64,000 bases of DNA from Candidatus Hydrogenedentota bacterium (GCA_013359265.1 JABWCD010000006.1:62001-126000), one strand, 5' to 3'; shown: positions 52,595 through 60,770, counted from the first letter of the stretch. Program-made: numbers and translations. The notes: generated by a model from the letters alone, not told the origin.

Positions 52595-52852
52595 TCAGTC
52601 TGATGAGACTGCGGTGCGTTGCTCCCGGCATTCTTCGACATCTTCCTCGAAAAGCGCCTGGGCGCGATTCAATTCCGCAGTCCAATCATGACCGTAGGCA
52701 TGGCACCAATGGTGCAACGCGATGAGGAGCGAGATGACGTATCCCTCGTGGTCGGTTTCGGGCACGTATTCGCCGGGTTGGTATCCGTCCCTGGCGGCGC
52801 GTGCCAGGATGGCTTCGCGCGCAATGTCCAGCATCAGGTCACGCGTGGTCAT
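52595..52852 (-). CDS. Small protein of unknown function
   Basis: An 85-residue, helical, acidic protein (MTTRDLMLDIAREAILARA, WTAELNRAQALFEEDVEEC). The ATG overlaps the stop of the upstream gene by 4 bp. Such short helical genes are common in conjugative-element cargo. Not recognised. Confidence 0.68.
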   Translation of the reverse strand: MTTRDLMLDIAREAILARAARDGYQPGEYVPETDHEGYVISLLIALHHWCHAYGHDWTAELNRAQALFEEDVEECREQRTAVSSD

Positions 52853-53286
52853 GGCGTCCTCCTTGTCTTTGCTCGATGGCTTCGCTGCTGCAGGGTCTGC
52901 AACGCAAGCTCGTGCATTTCGAGAAAGGCGCGCACCTGCTGCAGGCTCTTCCGATCCACGACGAATCGCCATTCGGCGTCGCGGCATAGCCGCACACATG
53001 GCTCTCCATGAACGTGCGGCCATTCCGAGTAATGGCCATTCACGGCGCAGAATCCGAGTTCGGGCTGTTGTGCAATGGGTGCGATGTCTCCGACAACCGG
53101 CACTCCAGCCTTGATCGCTTTGCTCAACGCGGACTCAACGTCGGCGAAACCGTCGCGATAGGCCAACCGCCGGCAGCCAAGAACGTTGCTGTCATCGTTA
53201 CGGTCCGGCTTGCCGTAGACCTCGACGATGGCGTTTGCATCGCTCTTGGCCACGACTACTACGATTGACGCCGTGTTGTTATTCAT
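52849..53286 (-). CDS. Protein of unknown function (145 aa)
   Basis: An alpha/beta protein: MNNNTASIVVVVAKSDANA, VESALSKAIKAGVPVVGD, then a helical C-terminus. GGAGG lies 9 bases before the ATG, which overlaps the upstream gene by 8 bp. Not recognised. Confidence 0.68.
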   Translation of the reverse strand: MNNNTASIVVVVAKSDANAIVEVYGKPDRNDDSNVLGCRRLAYRDGFADVESALSKAIKAGVPVVGDIAPIAQQPELGFCAVNGHYSEWPHVHGEPCVRLCRDAEWRFVVDRKSLQQVRAFLEMHELALQTLQQRSHRAKTRRTP

Positions 53287-53848
53287 GCTTCGTTTCCTCC
53301 ACGGACCAAGTGTCGGGATCCAGTTCATGGCTGTATTCTTCGAACTCGACATCCTCGACCTCCGGCGCGCGTTGGTTAACCAACGACTTCGCGTCCTCGG
53401 GATTCGCGGCTTCGACCTTGTAGTGCCGTACGTGTACTTCCCGGACGCCGACGAGATAGGGCCTTTTCACGGACCCAGTTGCGTCGAGTCCCGTCTGGTC
53501 GAACCGAGGGCTTGATTCCAACCCGGTTGAGTGATTGGGGTGCAGCGCCATTGCGTTTCTCAGCGAATCGCGGATCATTGTCAACGCACGGATCAGCGCT
53601 ACACAACTCGGCTTCTTGTTAGCGAGCATGCGCTCCGATTCAGCAAGAATTGCGTTGCAGAACTCGGACAGTACCGCGGCGACTGCAGAATCGTCGGATG
53701 CAACGTATTTCTGAGCGTCAGCATCCGAATCGAACCGGGAGCAGGCGTCACAGCGCTGAAGTTCCAGCGCGCGCGTATCCGTGTTCAGCATTACCAGCCA
53801 GCCACGACCAGTGCATTCGAAGCAGTCATGCGGATTCTGCTCGCTCAT
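53279..53848 (-). CDS. Zinc-ribbon-like protein (189 aa)
   Basis: An N-terminal zinc-finger-like pair CFECTGRG and RCDACSRF (residues ~9-41), then a helical section (ALIRALTMIRDSLRNAMAL) and a beta-rich C-terminus (HVRHYKVEAANPEDAKSLV). The C-terminal part resembles the DSPEDAARRAL pattern of the 124-aa protein at 49075. Joined to its upstream neighbour by ATGA. Confidence 0.7.
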   Translation of the reverse strand: MSEQNPHDCFECTGRGWLVMLNTDTRALELQRCDACSRFDSDADAQKYVASDDSAVAAVLSEFCNAILAESERMLANKKPSCVALIRALTMIRDSLRNAMALHPNHSTGLESSPRFDQTGLDATGSVKRPYLVGVREVHVRHYKVEAANPEDAKSLVNQRAPEVEDVEFEEYSHELDPDTWSVEETKHE

Positions 53849-54135
53849 GTTCCCTCCTTTGGACGCCGCTCGGGAAAGTCACGGTAGTACTCCTCCTGGA
53901 GCACGTCACTAAACTCGTCCCGAAGAGCATCTACTTCTAACGAAGGCTGGAACACGACAAAGCTTTCGCCGTCGTCCAGATGAATGGTCGTGGCGATACA
54001 GCAGACTTCGTTCGAAAAGGACACGTCCACGACGGTGTGTCCCTTGAGCATCTTGCGGATTTCCCGCAGATGCTTCTTTCCGGCCTTCGAGCGCATGAAG
54101 CGTTCGATATCGGCCATATTGCATGCATCTCCCAT
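53845..54135 (-). CDS. Small protein, paralogue of the gene at 54468
   Basis: A 96-residue protein aligned with the 86-residue product at 54468 over most of its length: FMRSKAGKKHL / FMRGSEGRAWV, IATTIHLDDGESF / IATTLHLDNKETY. The pair probably arose by local duplication, with one gene between. GGAGG precedes the ATG. Function unknown. Confidence 0.72.
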   Translation of the reverse strand: MGDACNMADIERFMRSKAGKKHLREIRKMLKGHTVVDVSFSNEVCCIATTIHLDDGESFVVFQPSLEVDALRDEFSDVLQEEYYRDFPERRPKEGT

Positions 54136-54138
54136 GGT

Positions 54139-54438
54139 TCAGTCCTCCTCGTAAAGCGCCTTCCTCAAGACCGGGGCAATTTCCTCGAACTCGTGCCACG
54201 AGCCGTTGATGGAGATGCCTTTTTCGTCTTTGAGAAGGCTTTCGAAAAGTGTTCGCTCGTCTTCGGAGGCTTCGGCGATTGCCTTGGCCAGGAGTTCGAG
54301 CGGTTCTGTGGGCACTTCGTGTTCGGAGCAAGCGTCGGTGTAGCTGCGGAAGTAGTCGTCTCCTAGACGCCATCCCCAGCCGATACCGTCGTGCTCTGCC
54401 TCGAACTTCGTTCGGTTGAGGTAAGCTCGGTTGCTCAT
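54139..54438 (-). CDS. Small acidic protein (99 aa)
   Basis: An alpha/beta protein (GWGWRLGDDYFRSYTDACSEH, LELLAKAIAEASEDERTLF, GSWHEFEEIAPVLRKAL). AAAGGAG precedes the ATG; it starts 29 bp after the gene at 54468 ends. Not recognised. Confidence 0.7.
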   Translation of the reverse strand: MSNRAYLNRTKFEAEHDGIGWGWRLGDDYFRSYTDACSEHEVPTEPLELLAKAIAEASEDERTLFESLLKDEKGISINGSWHEFEEIAPVLRKALYEED

Positions 54439-54467
54439 TGGGTTCTCCTTTCTGAACTGTTTTTCCC

Positions 54468-54728
54468 TCAGAACGCATTATCGAGTTGCCAGAAAAACGC
54501 GCTGTGTTGGTCGTACAGCGTGTCCAGCAACAGTTCCTCGTCCATGAATTGGTAGGTTTCTTTGTTGTCCAAGTGAAGGGTTGTCGCGATCCCGTTGTCC
54601 GTCGCGGTAAACCTCACGCGTTGGATGGTTCGGCCTCGCAGGTGTTCCTGGACGCCTTCCACCCAGGCGCGTCCTTCTGAACCACGCATGAACGCGCGGG
54701 TATCTTTCAGGCATCGAGAAGCTGACAT
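54468..54728 (-). CDS. Small protein, paralogue of the gene at 53845
   Basis: An 86-residue product (MSASRCLKDTRAFMRG..., see the alignment given for 53845). Its start has GGGAGG upstream and overlaps the upstream gene's stop by 22 bp. A longer reading frame to 55157 has no support. Confidence 0.7.
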   Translation of the reverse strand: MSASRCLKDTRAFMRGSEGRAWVEGVQEHLRGRTIQRVRFTATDNGIATTLHLDNKETYQFMDEELLLDTLYDQHSAFFWQLDNAF

Positions 54729-55255
54729 TGGCTCATCCTCCCGTCCTGGAAGACGCGGACCGTGCGCTTGTCCACCGTCACGCGGACAGTGTCGTAATAG
54801 CGGTCCATCCACTGGCAGAACTTTTCCAATACTTCCTCGAACGTTTCCGGGGTGTAGTCCAGCGTGAGACAACTCCGCGGATAGTTCGCATCGTGCTGCT
54901 GGAAAAAACCGCCGGTGAAACCCTTGTCCTGGTAGTGGTCGATCGTGAACTTGGCCCGCCACGTAAAGATGGAATTGACATGGCTCCAGTGCCCTGGCTC
55001 CTCCATCAACTCCATCAGATGCCTGGCGCGTTCGAGGATAGCCTCGGGCGCCATGCTGCGCTGGGCCCAGCCGATGTAGACGCACGATCCGAGCCCGAAG
55101 GCCTTGCTTCGGTGGCCGGTCACGATGCGCCATACGGTGGGATGATCGTCCGCCCACGCGATGACGCGGGCGAGCGACGGTTCGGTCGACCGTACGTCCG
55201 CCAGTATCTCCGACTGGTGGACGCGATGAGTAACGACTTGTTCAATGGTCTTCAT
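54707..55255 (-). CDS. Protein of unknown function (182 aa)
   Basis: A mixed alpha/beta protein (IAWADDHPTVWRIVTGHRS, HVNSIFTWRAKFTIDHYQDKG, TLDYTPETFEEVLEKFCQWM). GAGGGAG lies 9 bases before MKTIEQVV at 55255. Not recognised. Confidence 0.7.
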   Translation of the reverse strand: MKTIEQVVTHRVHQSEILADVRSTEPSLARVIAWADDHPTVWRIVTGHRSKAFGLGSCVYIGWAQRSMAPEAILERARHLMELMEEPGHWSHVNSIFTWRAKFTIDHYQDKGFTGGFFQQHDANYPRSCLTLDYTPETFEEVLEKFCQWMDRYYDTVRVTVDKRTVRVFQDGRMSQCQLLDA

Positions 55256-55268
55256 GGCTGCGTCTCCC

Positions 55269-55571
55269 TCAGTACTCGTCCGGGAGCAGCAGCGTGGTTG
55301 CGGCGCGATGCCCGTTCTGGTCGGCGGCTTCGGTGATGATCCAGATCTTAGTCTCATCACTGAGCAAGTAAGCGCTCAAGATTCGTGTGCCGATCTGAAG
55401 CGCTTCCTGGTTGGCTTGTTTGTCCTCTTCACAGACAATGCCCCAGTCGCCAGACGCGTGGCGTTGGAAGTACTCGAGGCCCGTCGTGTTGTTCCGCTGC
55501 AAGGCTTCGAGTGCGCCGGGTGTGGCCAGGATTTGGCCGAGTGAAAACTGTACTTTCTCCTTTGTACTCAT
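55269..55571 (-). CDS. Plasmid-type conserved small protein
   Basis: A 100-residue protein that I recognise as the plasmid-related type common in proteobacterial integrative and conjugative elements: FSLGQILATPGALEAL, GDWGIVCEEDKQANQEAL, RILSAYLLSDETKIWIITEA, TTLLLPDEY. The function of the family is unknown. GGAGG precedes the start. It is one of the better clues that this region is plasmid or ICE DNA. Confidence 0.8.
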   Translation of the reverse strand: MSTKEKVQFSLGQILATPGALEALQRNNTTGLEYFQRHASGDWGIVCEEDKQANQEALQIGTRILSAYLLSDETKIWIITEAADQNGHRAATTLLLPDEY

Positions 55572-55596
55572 GGTTCATTTCCTCCGTAAACAGTTG

Positions 55597-55631
55597 TGGC
55601 CCGGCAGGGTTCCTTTTCCCTGGCCGGGCCA
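55597..55631. other. GC-rich hairpin upstream of the plasmid-type gene
   Basis: TGGCCCGGC-AGGG / CCCTGGCCGGGCCA, a 13-bp stem with one bulge and an 8-base loop, ending 26 bp before the ATG at 55571. Stem sequence resembles those at 56503 and 56946. Confidence 0.6.
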
Positions 55632-55670
55632 TGGTTGATGTTCAGTAGGTTTCTTGTGGAAAGGGGCCGG

Positions 55671-56479
55671 TTAGGCGCTAGCGGCAAGGGTTGCGGGTTG
55701 CAACGATTCCGCGGTGTCTAAGATTAGGGTCACACACTTGCAGACGCGGTCGAGGACTTCGATACAGGCCTTGACTGTGTCTTTGTTCGCGTCTTTGGCG
55801 TACGACTCGATGTACTGATAGGCGCCACCGAGGTCCGAGTCATGTTTCATGCCGAGACACTCGAGCAGGACCGCGCCGCCGAGTTCGGCAACGATCTCTC
55901 GGTGCCACTTGGCTTCTTTGAGCGCGCCCAGCTTGTGGTCTGCCGCATGGATGAGCTCGTGTGACCACGTGCTCAGGTTTTCGACGCCGAGCATGATGGC
56001 TTCGCCGGTCTGCCCGAAACGGTAGTAGCCGAGCGGCGCATGGCCGCCATTGCTGTACGACCCGAGGTTCATGCCCCAGCTTTCCGCAACTTCGACCAAG
56101 GGCAACTCTTTGATCCAAGTGTCGTAGTGGTCGTCGCCTTGGGGCAACGGATCACCTTCGGTATCTTCGACTGCAAACACTGGTACCGAGCGAAAGCCGT
56201 AAAGAATCTGGCGCTTCGACTCTTCGCCTGCGTCGTTTTTCTCGACGACGGCTTTGAGGCAGGGGGCCAGAATCCAGAGCGCTTTGCTGCCTGTACGGAT
56301 CTTTCTGCCGACAGCGTTCCATTGCTTGATGCCGCGGGCATCATTTGTGCCGCAAAGAACAACAAGTAGTTGGTTGTGCCAGCTCCATTTCCTGCTGGGA
56401 ACGGAAGACATTCCGGATTGCGGAACGCGTTCACGATACGTTTAGCCACGTCTTCCGTATGTTTTCCATGGAATTTCAT
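55671..56479 (-). pseudogene. ArdC/DUF1738-type zincin-like protein with a frameshift near its N-terminus
   Basis: The ribosome site GGAGGTG and ATG at 56479 begin one frame (MKFHGKHTEDVAKRI...FRNPECLPF). The family continuation (KWSWHNQLLVVLCGTNDARG, QWNAVGRKI, ALWILAP) is in another frame that opens at 56411 without a ribosome site. The body has WSHELIHAADHK with the HExxH-like HELIH zinc motif and a later AELGGAVLLECLG. A one-base indel near 56390-56410 would reunite the parts. This type of protein counters restriction or protects incoming DNA in some plasmids. The frameshift could be real or a sequencing error. Confidence 0.65.
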
Positions 56480-56502
56480 TTCAAATTCACCTCCGTAGTT
56501 GA

Positions 56503-56535
56503 GGCCCGACAGGGCATGCTTGTTCCTGTCGGGCC
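56503..56535. other. GC-rich hairpin upstream of the DUF1738 gene
   Basis: GGCCCGACAGG / CCTGTCGGGCC, perfect 11-bp arms with an 11-base loop, 24 bp upstream of the ATG at 56479. Nearly the same stem recurs at 56946. Confidence 0.65.
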
Positions 56536-56700
56536 GACGTATGTTTTGGCGGTATGGGCGTGTGAAAGTGCGCCCGTAAGTACGAACCAATGGACGGTCG
56601 TACGACGGCACGCGATGGGTTAGCGTGCTGCTCGAATCACGGTGGGCAGCCTTGTGTGGGGTGGCGTGAAATCAAACGAAGATCGGGAGCTCGCATTGTT

Positions 56701-56925
56701 TCAAGCGCCAGGCTCCATTTGTCCAGTCGCGTTGGGCTGGTTTGGACCGGCGCACTTCGCTGTGAGGTGTACGTCCGCGATTTCGTAGGAAAACCGTAGA
56801 CGCCGCCCACAGCTATACTCGCGCTTCGCGCGGATTCGGCCCCGAACCGGGACCGAGGTTATCTCCGATGAAATCCGTGCACCGCAGTCCGGGCACGTGT
56901 CGGAGAAACATTCGCTGTTGGTCAT
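56701..56925 (-). CDS. Small zinc-ribbon protein
   Basis: A 74-residue protein with CPDCGARI near residue 11 and a second, single Cys in EYSCGRRLRFSY. A zinc ribbon is likely but one ligand pair is incomplete. AAGGAG lies 9 bases before the ATG. The next leftward gene is 222 bp away across a hairpin. Confidence 0.65.
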   Translation of the reverse strand: MTNSECFSDTCPDCGARISSEITSVPVRGRIRAKREYSCGRRLRFSYEIADVHLTAKCAGPNQPNATGQMEPGA

Positions 56926-56945
56926 GGCTCATCTCCTTGGTGTGG

Positions 56946-56976
56946 GCCCGGCAGGGCATGGCTCTTCCTGTCGGGC
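56946..56976. other. GC-rich hairpin upstream of the zinc-ribbon gene
   Basis: GCCCGGCAGG / CCTGTCGGGC, 10-bp arms with one G-T pair and an 11-base loop, 21 bp upstream of the ATG at 56925. Confidence 0.6.
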
Positions 56977-57127
56977 TGTAATGGATTGCGTGATGCGATC
57001 ATCCGTTCGGCTCGTCATACGGACGTACCTTCGGACGACCGGGCAACTTTCCTCGGTTGTGGGTTGTAGAACGCGGAAATAGACGGGTCGGTACGGCGGC
57101 GGGAGTTCTTGCGATGGGTGGTGAGAC

Positions 57128-57598
57128 TTAAGCGGAGAGTGTGGCGGGTTGAACGGACTTCAAGGGCACACGCTCGTAATAGCGGGTTGACCTTGGGCTG
57201 TCCAGGCGAAGGAACAGGTGGGCAGCACTCTTGAAATTGCCGAACCCGACGTGCTCGAGGTCGCGGAAATCGTGAATGCTGGGCAGATTGAACTCCGGAA
57301 CCGTGTTGCACCCTCCGTCGAGGATATCTTTACCCTCGCCGAGGAGCTTTTCTACGTATTCTTTGTCTGTCATGACCGGTTCAGGCTCTTCGCCTTCACC
57401 GAGATCATAGGCCCGGTGGATTGCGTCCTCCAGGCCATAGAGTGTCCACCAGCCCGAGAGTTCCACGTGCCGGCCGGGACACTCCCGCGGTGTGCCATCC
57501 ATCCGTTGGCCGACGTCGATCGCCTCCTCTTTGGAGAGGCTGCCGAAATCGAGCCTGATGGTGACGCTACATTTGTTGCACTTGGTCCGAATAACCAT
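57128..57598 (-). CDS. Protein of unknown function with an N-terminal Cys pair
   Basis: A 156-residue protein beginning MVIRTKCNKCSVTIRLDFG (CNKC knuckle), then GQRMDGTPRECPGRHVELSGWW; the C-terminal half is alpha/beta. The Cys pairs suggest a small zinc-binding domain. A GGAA-type ribosome site precedes the start. Not recognised. Confidence 0.68.
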   Translation of the reverse strand: MVIRTKCNKCSVTIRLDFGSLSKEEAIDVGQRMDGTPRECPGRHVELSGWWTLYGLEDAIHRAYDLGEGEEPEPVMTDKEYVEKLLGEGKDILDGGCNTVPEFNLPSIHDFRDLEHVGFGNFKSAAHLFLRLDSPRSTRYYERVPLKSVQPATLSA

Positions 57599-57654
57599 AG
57601 TTGTCTTCCTTTCATTCGTTTCGGTTACTTGTATGTTGTATGCGGTAAGAATCA

Positions 57655-57701
57655 GCGAGAGCTGAAGCTCTCGTAAGATTGCTTGCGACGGAGTTCTCCG
57701 T
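57655..57701. other. Two adjacent hairpins upstream of the 57128 gene
   Basis: CGAGAGC-tgaa-GCTCTCG (57655-57672) and GACGGAG-tt-CTCCGTC (57686-57701), both with perfect 7-bp arms. They lie 57-103 bp upstream of the ATG at 57598. The stretch 57702-58032 has no supported gene; a free-standing AGGAGG-like site lies near 57740 without an ATG at the right distance. Confidence 0.5.
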
Positions 57702-58032
57702 CGGAGACCAGTTAGGGCCTCGGGTGTTTACTCGACCTCCTTTCTTCGGTGAGATGTGGGCGTCAGCCGTTCTTCCCTTGCGGGTGACTTGGCTGCGATA
57801 GCCCGGTTGGTTCGTCGTCATGAAACAGGGGCATGAGCGCGAATGCGCTGCTTTGCCGATGCCTCAAAACCACGATTTTTGTAGTTACAGGTAGGTGGTG
57901 AATAGGAGATATATAAACTTTGCGATGCGACGAACCGATGAACGTACGGTCACACCATGAGACGTCCATCCGGCAATACGATGGTACCGCGTTCTGCCCA
58001 TCGGTCGAGGCGCCTGCATCGCGCTACTCGGC

Positions 58033-58482
58033 TTAGGGACAAAGGTGGCAGAATTCGACCCGGTGACGTTCCTGATCGTAGGTCCAGCCGGATACCTCGT
58101 GAATATGCGTGGCGCATAGGATGCGACTGCATCCGGTGCAATAAAGCGTCCTCGCCCGGCAGTATGGACAGGAAGGCCACTTTCCTGTGTTGAACCAGAG
58201 GGCTTTGCCCGATGCAACTCGAAGTTTCGAGGGCGCGCGGTCTGGCCTCACCGCTTGTCCAAGCAACACGTGCACGACGTCGGGCAGCTCGAAATCGTTA
58301 ATCCTGGCCAACACGTGGTTCGTTGCGACGTCTATCCTTTCCGCGATGATGTAAAAAGTGCGGCCTTTGCGACTGCGCGTGCAGCGCCCTTCGATGAAAT
58401 CGACTCCGTCCGCCAGTCTTGCAGGGTCGTCGCAGAACGGCAGCAAGAGCTGATCGGGGTTCTCACGCGCACGCACGCGCAT
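58033..58482 (-). CDS. Zinc-ribbon-like protein with an N-terminal QLLLPF motif
   Basis: A 149-residue protein. QLLLPF at residues 11-16 fits the clamp-binding consensus QLxLxF/L. A C-terminal Cys cluster (CPYC, CTGC, CATH, CHLC) looks like a zinc ribbon or treble clef. AGGAGG lies 4 bases before the ATG. Clamp binding is inference from the motif. Confidence 0.68.
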   Translation of the reverse strand: MRVRARENPDQLLLPFCDDPARLADGVDFIEGRCTRSRKGRTFYIIAERIDVATNHVLARINDFELPDVVHVLLGQAVRPDRAPSKLRVASGKALWFNTGKWPSCPYCRARTLYCTGCSRILCATHIHEVSGWTYDQERHRVEFCHLCP

Positions 58483-58553
58483 GTATCCTCCTGCAGTTTA
58501 GCCGAAGTAGCCGTAGCGCGGTCGAAGAACGAATAGTGAAACCACTGACGCGC

Positions 58554-58772
58554 TTACTCAGTCGAATCGGACTGTTTGCGGGCAGGGAAGTCAGCGTATC
58601 GCTCGCCTTTCGTTGGCGAAGTTCTCGTGCGTGCCGACGCAGAAGTTCCCATCGCGTGGGCGTTGGGCGCATTGCCCATCATGCCTGCCGAAGCAAACCC
58701 AGTATCACTGGAATCCACCCCATTGAACGGAAGCTCGAGCTGAGAAGTGGTTTTTCGCATCTTTTCAATCAT
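58554..58772 (-). CDS. Short protein with an N-terminal QLELPF motif
   Basis: A 72-residue, mostly disordered protein whose only recognisable feature is QLELPF at residues 11-16, the same position as QLLLPF in the gene at 58033. AAAGGAG lies 7 bases before the ATG. Such motifs bind the replication sliding clamp (beta). It is the last leftward gene before the Orc1/Cdc6-like gene. Confidence 0.6.
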   Translation of the reverse strand: MIEKMRKTTSQLELPFNGVDSSDTGFASAGMMGNAPNAHAMGTSASARTRTSPTKGERYADFPARKQSDSTE

Positions 58773-58841
58773 GGTGCGTCTCCTTTAATACGGCATCCCG
58801 GGTGTCACACCATGTGTAGCGGCAGACGGGCTGAGGTAATT

Positions 58842-58892
58842 TCAGTCCGTCCCTGAACGATCAAGGATTTTTCACAAAAAAGCGCGGACTGA
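58842..58892. repeat. Inverted repeat in the candidate origin region
   Basis: TCAGTCCG (58842-58849) and CGGACTGA (58885-58892), 8-bp arms around an AT-rich loop (ggattttt..aaaaaag). It abuts the first of two 18-bp direct repeats. Confidence 0.5.
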
Positions 58893-58910
58893 GAGAAAGT
58901 TTCCTGTGGA
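58893..58910 (+). repeat. 18-bp ORB-like direct repeat, copy 1
   Basis: AGAAAGTTTCCTGTGGAC, found identically at 59113-59130. Its core TTCCTGTGGA matches 9 of 10 bases of the archaeal mini origin-recognition-box core TTCCAGTGGA. A polypyrimidine/polypurine tract (about 58942-59000) separates the two copies. Confidence 0.55.
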
Positions 58911-59022
58911 CATCCGCTGCTCGAGCGCTCGCTCACTTGGTTCGCTTCCTTCCTTCCTTCCTTTCCATATTGCAAAGAAAAGAGAAGAGAAGAAAAAAGC
59001 AACATGCCGCAGGTCTTGTTCC

Positions 59023-60351
59023 ATGAGAAACCTACACCCAGCTTCAGTACGCCATCGGGGAGTAGTGGGAAAGGTTTATCAAGGTAAGCCAGTCTTCATT
59101 TCGAAGATGACGCAGAAAGTTTCCTGTGGACCTTTGGACACGGCTGGCACAGAGCTGTTAATTCGCCAGGCACTGGCTTCCCGCGATGTGCGCCGTATCG
59201 TACTCAGACCACAGTTTCTGGACGACGAGAAACTGCCGGAGGCGGAACGAGTTCACGCGCTCCGTGAGGTGTTCAACCGGAACATACGGCTAAAGCAGCT
59301 TGAGCGACTGGCGAACGCGATGTCCTCGATTCTGGCAGGCGCGCTTCCCCCGAACATTCTCATCTACGGACCGACCGGAACGGGGAAATCGGTCACGTGC
59401 CTGCACTTTCTCTCCTCGCTCGCGGCGCTATGCGATTCCCAAAGCGTGCGCTTCCGCTACTTCTACCTCGACCTTACCACTCCGAAAACGTGTTTTGGCG
59501 CTCTCAACGAGTTGGCGATCGCCCTGGATGGCTCGGTCAGGCGTTACCGGAAAGGTATTGCGCTTGAACACATACAGGAAACCATCATCACCGCGCTCGC
59601 CGAGTTCGAGGGCACCGTATGCGTCCTCATTGACGAGATAGACAACATCACGTTCGACGCGGATGTGTTTCTTACATTTCTCGTCAAGACCTTGCCCAAG
59701 CGTGTCCCGCCAGGACTATGCTTTGTATTCCTCACGAACCGGCTCTCTTGGGACAAAAATCTGGACCCACGTCTCCTCTCCGTGCTCAAAAAGCAGGACA
59801 TGATCTTCGAACCCTACGACGCTCTCGACCTGATGGAGATTCTTCGTCTGCGTGTCGAGAAGGCGCTGGATCCCGCGCGAGTGGAGGATGGGGCCGTCAG
59901 AAAGATCGCGGCTTATGCTTCGCGTGAAACGGGGGACGCTCGAAAAGCCGTGGAACTACTCGCCAAAGCGGTAAAGGTTGCGGAAGAGACGTCTGGGCGC
60001 CTGACGGAACGTGAGGTGGACGTTGCGGAGCACAGCCTGGAAATCGACAAAACAGAAGAGTTGATCGGCGCGCTGGCCGTGCAACAACGATTGGCGTTGA
60101 AGGGATGTTACGCGGGGTTGACAAAAGAGCGGAAGCGGTTGTCCACCGGGAGTGCGTTCGTGTGGTATCAGGGAGTATGCGAAAGAGAAGGCACTCGCGC
60201 TTTGACGCAACGCCGGTTCTCCGACATGGTGAGCTTTCTGGACCTATACGGTCTGATAAACGCCCGGGCCATTTCCAAGGGCCGATACGGCAAGACGCGG
60301 GAGCTGTCCTCTGCCCTATCCGAGCAGGTTGTTCACAAGATTCTCCGTTGA
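59023..60351 (+). CDS. Orc1/Cdc6-like AAA+ replication initiator
   Basis: A 442-residue AAA+ protein. P-loop GPTGTGKS (116-123), Walker B CVLIDEID (~200), sensor-1 CFVFLTN, then DPRLLSVLKK, sensor-2 GDARKAVELLAKA (~304) and a C-terminal winged-helix part (LTQRRFSDMVSFLDLYGLI). This order is that of archaeal/eukaryotic Orc1/Cdc6 initiators, which load the helicase at origins. The start is uncertain (58906 GTG, 59023 or 59107); none has a strong ribosome site. Very unusual in a bacterial setting; it is probably the replication initiator of this replicon. Confidence 0.88.
   Translation: MRNLHPASVRHRGVVGKVYQGKPVFISKMTQKVSCGPLDTAGTELLIRQALASRDVRRIVLRPQFLDDEKLPEAERVHALREVFNRNIRLKQLERLANAMSSILAGALPPNILIYGPTGTGKSVTCLHFLSSLAALCDSQSVRFRYFYLDLTTPKTCFGALNELAIALDGSVRRYRKGIALEHIQETIITALAEFEGTVCVLIDEIDNITFDADVFLTFLVKTLPKRVPPGLCFVFLTNRLSWDKNLDPRLLSVLKKQDMIFEPYDALDLMEILRLRVEKALDPARVEDGAVRKIAAYASRETGDARKAVELLAKAVKVAEETSGRLTEREVDVAEHSLEIDKTEELIGALAVQQRLALKGCYAGLTKERKRLSTGSAFVWYQGVCEREGTRALTQRRFSDMVSFLDLYGLINARAISKGRYGKTRELSSALSEQVVHKILR
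59113..59130 (+). repeat. 18-bp ORB-like direct repeat, copy 2
   Basis: The same 18 bases as 58893-58910. It lies at the very start of the Orc1/Cdc6-like reading frame but is read in a different frame from copy 1, so the match is a DNA-level repeat and not a protein duplication. Confidence 0.55.
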
Positions 60352-60770
60352 TTGCCAACCTTGCGTCGTCAGGGCCGGCCTTCAGACACAAACTGACTGT
60401 CAAAATGGCCAATCAGCGATCTGGGCGCTGTTAAAATCTCGCCGGTGCCGAAACGCTCTAAATCCGCCAAATCATCTGCCACCGAAAACCGCGCGAATCC
60501 GTACGATTCGTGCGCAGGTGGCGTCCCTTCTAAGTGGATTTGCGCAAGAGAAGGTGTCTTTCGTCGGCTGATCTGCCCGTGCGTCAGGGAAATTCAGGAG
60601 TGTAAAAACCTTTACAATTGAGGGTGCCAATTTCCGGCGATGGTACAGTGCTTTCTTCGTCGTCAAATGGAACTAAGAGCAAAATTAAGAGAAAACCTAC
60701 AGGGGTGGCTACACCTGCAAATGCGTACCCCGAGTGAATTTCGCTTTTTACATCCACGCATGCCAATCGA
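60352..60770. terminator. Intergenic region between converging genes, with hairpin
   Basis: No supported gene in about 420 bp. At 60494-60510 CGAATC-cgtac-GATTCG forms a hairpin, extended by GCG/CGC-rich flanks (60491-60515). It could be a terminator for the initiator gene or a partition/binding site; no T run follows. Confidence 0.4.

Noticed and set aside
54118-54128. GCATGCAT occurrence resembling one arm of the operon palindrome
   Set aside because: A single arm inside a coding/leader region; the paired arrangement is absent, so it is probably chance.
59003-59086. 27-codon leader ORF before the Orc1/Cdc6 gene
   Set aside because: A short frame with a purine-rich upstream run, but there is no evidence for translation and the true start of the initiator is itself uncertain.
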